Shown here one piece after another: positions 4,327-6,787 of a stretch of 6,787 nucleotides of DNA. Source of the DNA: Candidatus Buchananbacteria bacterium. Its GTDB lineage: Bacteria; Patescibacteriota; Patescibacteriia; CAIXNZ01. The notes beneath the pieces were generated by a model. That model did not search any database. It saw only the letters and a program-made list of their open reading frames with translations, and was not told where the DNA came from. Where the stretch lies: positions 1 to 6,787 of the forward strand of contig JAUVKC010000055.1 of NCBI GenBank assembly GCA_030592165.1. Direction: 5' to 3'. A program made the translations under genes and the position numbers. Numbering within the stretch: the first letter of the stretch is position 1; every line of letters starts with the position of its first letter.

Positions 4327-4962
4327 TTAGACAAAGCCTAGATTTTTATATTTTTTTAAGGCAATGTCAATTGTTTTATGATCTTCAGGATACTTTTTGT
4401 AAAGCATGCCCTTGAGATCTGGGGCTTTTTTATCAGAGCCGTCTTTGATTTTTGTTTTACGCTGAAGAAAGGCGTCAATAAAATCACAGATGGAAATTAT
4501 GGCTGATATCTCCAGGATTTTTTTGACAGTACCCATATGCCATTCTTTAGGAAAGACATCAGCTTTGAGGCCATAGCCTTTTTCGAAAACTGAATGATGG
4601 AGACCTGCGCAAAGGGCAGTGAAAAGATAATAGTCTTTAAGCGCATCAAAACCGGCTAAAACATGCTTTTTGACTTCTAGATATTCTTCTGCAGAAATGT
4701 TGTGTCCGTCAAAGAGTGGATGTGGCTGAGTGATTTTGCCAATGTCATGCAAAAGACCACCAAAAAATGCAGCTTTTGTGTCTTTGCCAAGTACTTTTGC
4801 AACAGCCTCGGCTAAAAGTCCAACTCATTCATTGTGCTCTTTTACTTGATAATGATTTATTCCGCAAAGTGCCAGAAGCACTTTGGCTGTTTGATCTAAT
4901 CCTCCTTTAGGACTGTAAAAATCAATCCTTTTTTTTACTCTTGTTTCAAGTTTTAAAGCCAT
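4327..4962 (-). pseudogene. HD-GYP-like phosphohydrolase interrupted by in-frame TGA at codon 46
   Basis: Reading the minus strand from ATG at 4962 gives 211 codons plus TAA. TGA (4827-4825) is codon 46, inside the first conserved helix: KEHNE-TGA-VGLLAEAVAKVLGKD. The rest of the HD domain is intact: GGLLHDIGKI (68-77, metal-binding His72-Asp73), LEVKKHVLAG (His100), LHHSVFEKGYG (121-131, His122-His123), and ISICDFIDA (156-164, Asp160). This follows the order of HD-GYP domains, although HHE is HHS and GYP is GYG. Such domains hydrolyse phosphodiester or nucleotide substrates; the substrate here is unknown. The start has a strong AAAGGAGGT (4976-4968). The stop lies one base from TGG (Trp), so a recent nonsense change, sequencing error or read-through are the options. 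A TTG at codon 71 could restart only after the first helix. No frameshift is seen. Confidence 0.85.
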
Positions 4963-4994
4963 TTTGTACCTCCTTTACCAAAAGGTCTATTTGA

Positions 4995-5023
4995 ATATTC
5001 ACATTTTGTTATTTTTTTGTCAA
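4995..5023 (-). promoter_or_regulatory. Candidate promoter of the HD-domain gene
   Basis: On the minus strand TTGACA (5023-5018), a 17-nt spacer and GAATAT (5000-4995) lie upstream of the AAAGGAGGT ribosome site. The -35 is consensus and the -10 is weak. A start near 4988 would give a leader of about 26 nt. No terminator is visible after the DHH gene, so read-through from it could also supply transcripts. Confidence 0.5.
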
Positions 5024-5096
5024 ATATGTTTGTATGATACGATTCAGTCTATATAACTACGAAGCAGGATATTTTAATAAGCATGATTACAAAGAA

Positions 5097-6227
5097 TTAT
5101 AAATTACCCTTGATACTTTCAATCACTTTTTTACCAGCTTCTGCTAAATTACTATTGTCTAGCTCAAAAATTGCCAGTTTTTTATTTCCTTCTGGATTAA
5201 ATGATTTTGTTAGATGAAGTGAGTCTTGTGATTTAATAGAATAAACATGAACTGATATTTTTTTATCAGCTGTTTCATGGAATAAAACAATTATTTCAGC
5301 TTCTGGTGCTGAAGTGATTAATTCTTCAACAATTTCAGTGAAATTGGGTTTGGAAAAATTTAATTCAATTAAATCTTTTTGTTGTAAATATGACCAGGCT
5401 AATTTATGACTAGAATCATGTTTTAGTCTGGCTAAAACTTTACCCCAAAGTTTCAAAGTACTGATTGATTTTGTTCTGTATAAGTTTTGAATAATCAAAT
5501 CACGTTCAGCCCCGTTTAATATTAATTGGCTGGCAATACTTAAAGCCTGAGGAGTAACTGAAGTTGAGCGAAAACTTTTAGTCTTAGAAATCATGCCAGT
5601 CAAAAGACAAGTTGCAATATCAGGAGTTAATAAATTTGAATCATAATCATTGATCAAATTAAAAAGAATTTCTGAAGCAGAAGAATGGGTTAGTTCAACA
5701 AGATTGATTTGACCGTATTGTTCGTTTTCTGCATTATGGTCAACATTAATAATAGGTGTTGAATAAAAAAATTCATTATTTTTTTCATAAAGTTCACCCA
5801 AAGATTCTAGATCGTCAGTATCTAAGGTTATTACAAGGTCATATTTATATTTACCTGATTTATACTCAATTTTATCTTCATCAAAATAACCTTTTTCCGG
5901 AGTTAGGATTATGTTTAATTTATTTTTTTTAACTTCATAAGACAGATCTTTTATTTTATTATCACCCATATCCATAGAAACAATAAACTGTCTTAAACAA
6001 GATAAATTTGGTTTGATTTCGTCTATCGACGGTAGGTATTTATAATTTTTTGGTACTACAAAATCCTGACAAACAAGATCTACTTTAATGTCTAATTTTT
6101 GCAAAAGTAAAAAGAGAGCCAAGGCAGATGATAAAGCATCACCTGAATAATTTTTCTTAAAAACCACCAGGATTTTTTGGCTATTTTTGACTAATTCAAA
6201 TATTTGTTGATTTACTGTAAGGCCCAT
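5097..6227 (-). CDS. DHH-family phosphoesterase homologue with degenerate active site
   Basis: The 376-residue protein follows the NrnA/RecJ-like DHH-DHHA1 layout. Motif I region is KKNYSGDALSSALAL (24-38), motif II VITLDTDDLESLGEL (132-146), motif III INVDHNAENEQYG (160-172), then a helical part with TGMISKTKSFR (210-220), and a C-terminal DHHA1-like domain (about 275-376). The family hydrolyses short oligonucleotides or cyclic dinucleotide products with two metal ions held by Asp and His. Several ligands are changed: the HxxPDGD pattern is KxxYSGD (Asp to Ser28, His to Lys24), DHH is DHN, the Asp of the fourth motif is Lys215, and the GGGH signature of DHHA1 is missing. Asp30, Asp136, Asp163 and His164 remain. 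Catalysis is therefore doubtful, and a binding or structural role is possible. ATG at 6227 has no Shine-Dalgarno. The gene is divergent from valS. Confidence 0.82.
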   Translation of the reverse strand: MGLTVNQQIFELVKNSQKILVVFKKNYSGDALSSALALFLLLQKLDIKVDLVCQDFVVPKNYKYLPSIDEIKPNLSCLRQFIVSMDMGDNKIKDLSYEVKKNKLNIILTPEKGYFDEDKIEYKSGKYKYDLVITLDTDDLESLGELYEKNNEFFYSTPIINVDHNAENEQYGQINLVELTHSSASEILFNLINDYDSNLLTPDIATCLLTGMISKTKSFRSTSVTPQALSIASQLILNGAERDLIIQNLYRTKSISTLKLWGKVLARLKHDSSHKLAWSYLQQKDLIELNFSKPNFTEIVEELITSAPEAEIIVLFHETADKKISVHVYSIKSQDSLHLTKSFNPEGNKKLAIFELDNSNLAEAGKKVIESIKGNL

Positions 6228-6237
6228 ATTTTCGAAA

Positions 6238-6271
6238 ATTACAAATTACAAATTACAAATATCAAATGTAA
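6238..6271. repeat. Heptamer tandem repeat ATTACAA
   Basis: ATTACAA is repeated exactly three times (6238-6258), followed by the decayed units ATATCAA and ATGTAA. It lies 11 nt upstream of the DHH ATG, inside its leader, where a ribosome site would normally be. In the mRNA it reads as repeated TTGTAAT. Confidence 0.8.
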
Positions 6272-6356
6272 GTTTTTTTTGATTAACAAGTAAAAATTCA
6301 CAATCAACAATTGTGCATTGATCATTGTAAATTATCCATTGATTTAGTGATTTTTT

Positions 6357-6385
6357 AGTTTATCTTTTATCTAAAAAACTGTCAA
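6357..6385 (-). promoter_or_regulatory. Promoter of the DHH-family gene
   Basis: On the minus strand TTGACA (6385-6380), a 17-nt spacer and TAAACT (6362-6357) form a strong sigma-70-type promoter. The start would be near 6350, leaving a leader of about 120 nt that includes the inverted repeat and heptamer repeats. Confidence 0.7.
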
Positions 6386-6428
6386 GTAATTAGGTTTAAA
6401 TGTTGGTACAATGGTTAGTTTGTCGAAC

Positions 6429-6457
6429 TTGTAAATTAAGGGAAATTTTGGTAAAAT
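6429..6457 (+). promoter_or_regulatory. Promoter of valS
   Basis: TTGTAA (6429-6434), a 17-nt spacer and TAAAAT (6452-6457) preceded by TGG form an extended -10 promoter. A start near 6464 gives a leader of about 65 nt. It is back-to-back with the DHH promoter. Confidence 0.6.
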
Positions 6458-6515
6458 TTTGAGTATGAATAAGAAGATTTATAAGAGCTATAGGTTTATA
6501 GGGAGAAATGTTAAT

Positions 6516-6533
6516 ATGAAAGAAAAATTATGA
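6516..6533 (+). CDS. Five-codon leader ORF overlapping the valS start
   Basis: ATG at 6516 is followed by four codons (peptide MKEKL) and TGA at 6531-6533, which overlaps the valS ATG as ATGA. GGGAG at 6501-6505 is spaced correctly for this ORF but not for valS, which has no ribosome site of its own. Translation of valS may therefore depend on ribosomes ending here. It may also be chance; no conservation can be checked. Confidence 0.4.
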   Translation: MKEKL

Positions 6534-6787
6534 AGGAAATTTCCAAATCTTACAATCCAAAAGAAGTAGAAGACAAAATCTATAAGAAATGGCAAGATTC
6601 AGGTTATTTTAATCCTGATAATTTACCAGGCGAACGATCTGAGTATTTTTCTATTTCTTTACCACCACCAAATGTTACAGGAACACTGCATACTGGTCAT
6701 GCTAGCATGTTAGCTTATCAGGATATAATGGTGCGTTATAATCGTCTTTTGGGTAAAAAGACTTTGTGGTTACCTGGGACTGATCAT
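6530..6787 (+). CDS. valS: Valyl-tRNA synthetase, N-terminal part (continues beyond window)
   Basis: The 86 codons present run from ATG at 6530 to the right edge with no stop. ValRS joins valine to tRNA-Val in the cytoplasm and edits mischarged threonine. The N-terminus KSYNPKEVEDKIYKKWQDSGYF (6-27) is typical of ValRS. The class I signature is PPPNVTGTLHTGHA (45-58), with HTGH (54-57) as the HIGH motif. Next comes YQDIMVRYNRLLGKKTLWLPGTDH (63-86), which normally continues as AGIAT. The KMSKS motif, editing domain and C-terminal coiled coil lie outside the window. No Shine-Dalgarno precedes the ATG, and a five-codon ORF ends across it. The tRNA-Val gene 2.6 kb upstream is a substrate but is not in the same transcript. 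Confidence 0.96.
   Translation, partial: MKEISKSYNPKEVEDKIYKKWQDSGYFNPDNLPGERSEYFSISLPPPNVTGTLHTGHASMLAYQDIMVRYNRLLGKKTLWLPGTDH

Larger units (their letters stand above)
6228..6529. other. Divergent intergenic region between the DHH gene and valS
   Basis: This 302-bp stretch contains no long ORF. It holds the promoters of both flanking genes, a heptamer tandem repeat next to the DHH start, a small inverted repeat CACAAT/ATTGTG (6299-6304 and 6310-6315), degenerate CATTGATCATTG-type repeats to about 6342, and a five-codon leader ORF before valS. No T-box or other aminoacyl-tRNA-sensing motif was recognised. Confidence 0.6.

Noticed and set aside
4327..4752. HD protein annotated as a complete gene from TTG at 4752
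   Set aside because: The start would be inside the HD helix just before the His-Asp pair, without a good ribosome site; a strong Shine-Dalgarno and ATG at 4962 give a full domain once the TGA is passed.
4825..4827. Use of UGA as glycine or tryptophan throughout, or selenocysteine insertion
   Set aside because: No other gene in the window contains an in-frame TGA, Gly uses GGN and Trp uses TGG; no convincing SECIS-like hairpin was seen after the TGA. One codon is too little to claim recoding.
6458..6529. T-box riboswitch upstream of valS
   Set aside because: No T-box consensus, specifier stem or antiterminator could be recognised, and the leader is only about 65 nt.

Overview
The window is AT-rich DNA that looks like a bacterium of the Candidate Phyla Radiation (Patescibacteria). 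This placement is inferred from four things: small, poorly conserved proteins; a short zinc-ribbon protein with a histone-like Lys/Ala/Pro tail; a degenerate DHH-family protein; and heptamer and hairpin micro-repeats between genes. All six complete or reconstructed genes whose ends are visible stop with TAA. The standard code appears to be in use, because Trp is TGG throughout and only one in-frame TGA occurs.

Layout from left to right: a queA gene on the minus strand is nearly complete and runs off the left edge (1-1034). A two-gene minus-strand operon follows (1141-2698). It encodes a helix-turn-helix protein and a ParB/Srx-domain protein, has its own TTGACA-17-TAAATT promoter, and lies between two perfect hairpin terminators. 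Next comes a zinc-ribbon/basic-tail protein (2881-3483, minus). A plus-strand tRNA pair, tRNA-Ile(UAU) and tRNA-Val(GAC), occupies 3732-3953. Just upstream of each intact tRNA is a tRNA-like 5' fragment whose D-loop is interrupted by a hairpin element at the same position. A GIY-YIG protein (4045-4293, plus) converges on an HD-GYP-like gene (4327-4962, minus) that is split by an in-frame TGA at codon 46. A DHH-type phosphoesterase homologue lacking several catalytic residues (5097-6227, minus) is divergent from valS (6530 to the right edge, plus).

Expression signals fall into two groups. The helix-turn-helix gene, the ParB gene and the HD gene have textbook Shine-Dalgarno sequences. QueA, the zinc-ribbon gene, GIY-YIG, the DHH gene and valS have none. 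queA and GIY-YIG have a -10-like hexamer exactly 6 nt before ATG, as expected for leaderless mRNAs. This suggests that the ParB operon, and perhaps the HD gene, have a different history from the core genes.

Functionally, queA, the two tRNAs and valS belong to translation and tRNA maturation. The ParB/helix-turn-helix cassette looks like a self-contained DNA-binding module of unknown role, with no ParA in view. The most unusual items are the hairpin-interrupted tRNA fragments, the UAU isoleucine tRNA, the split HD gene and the orphan ParB cassette.
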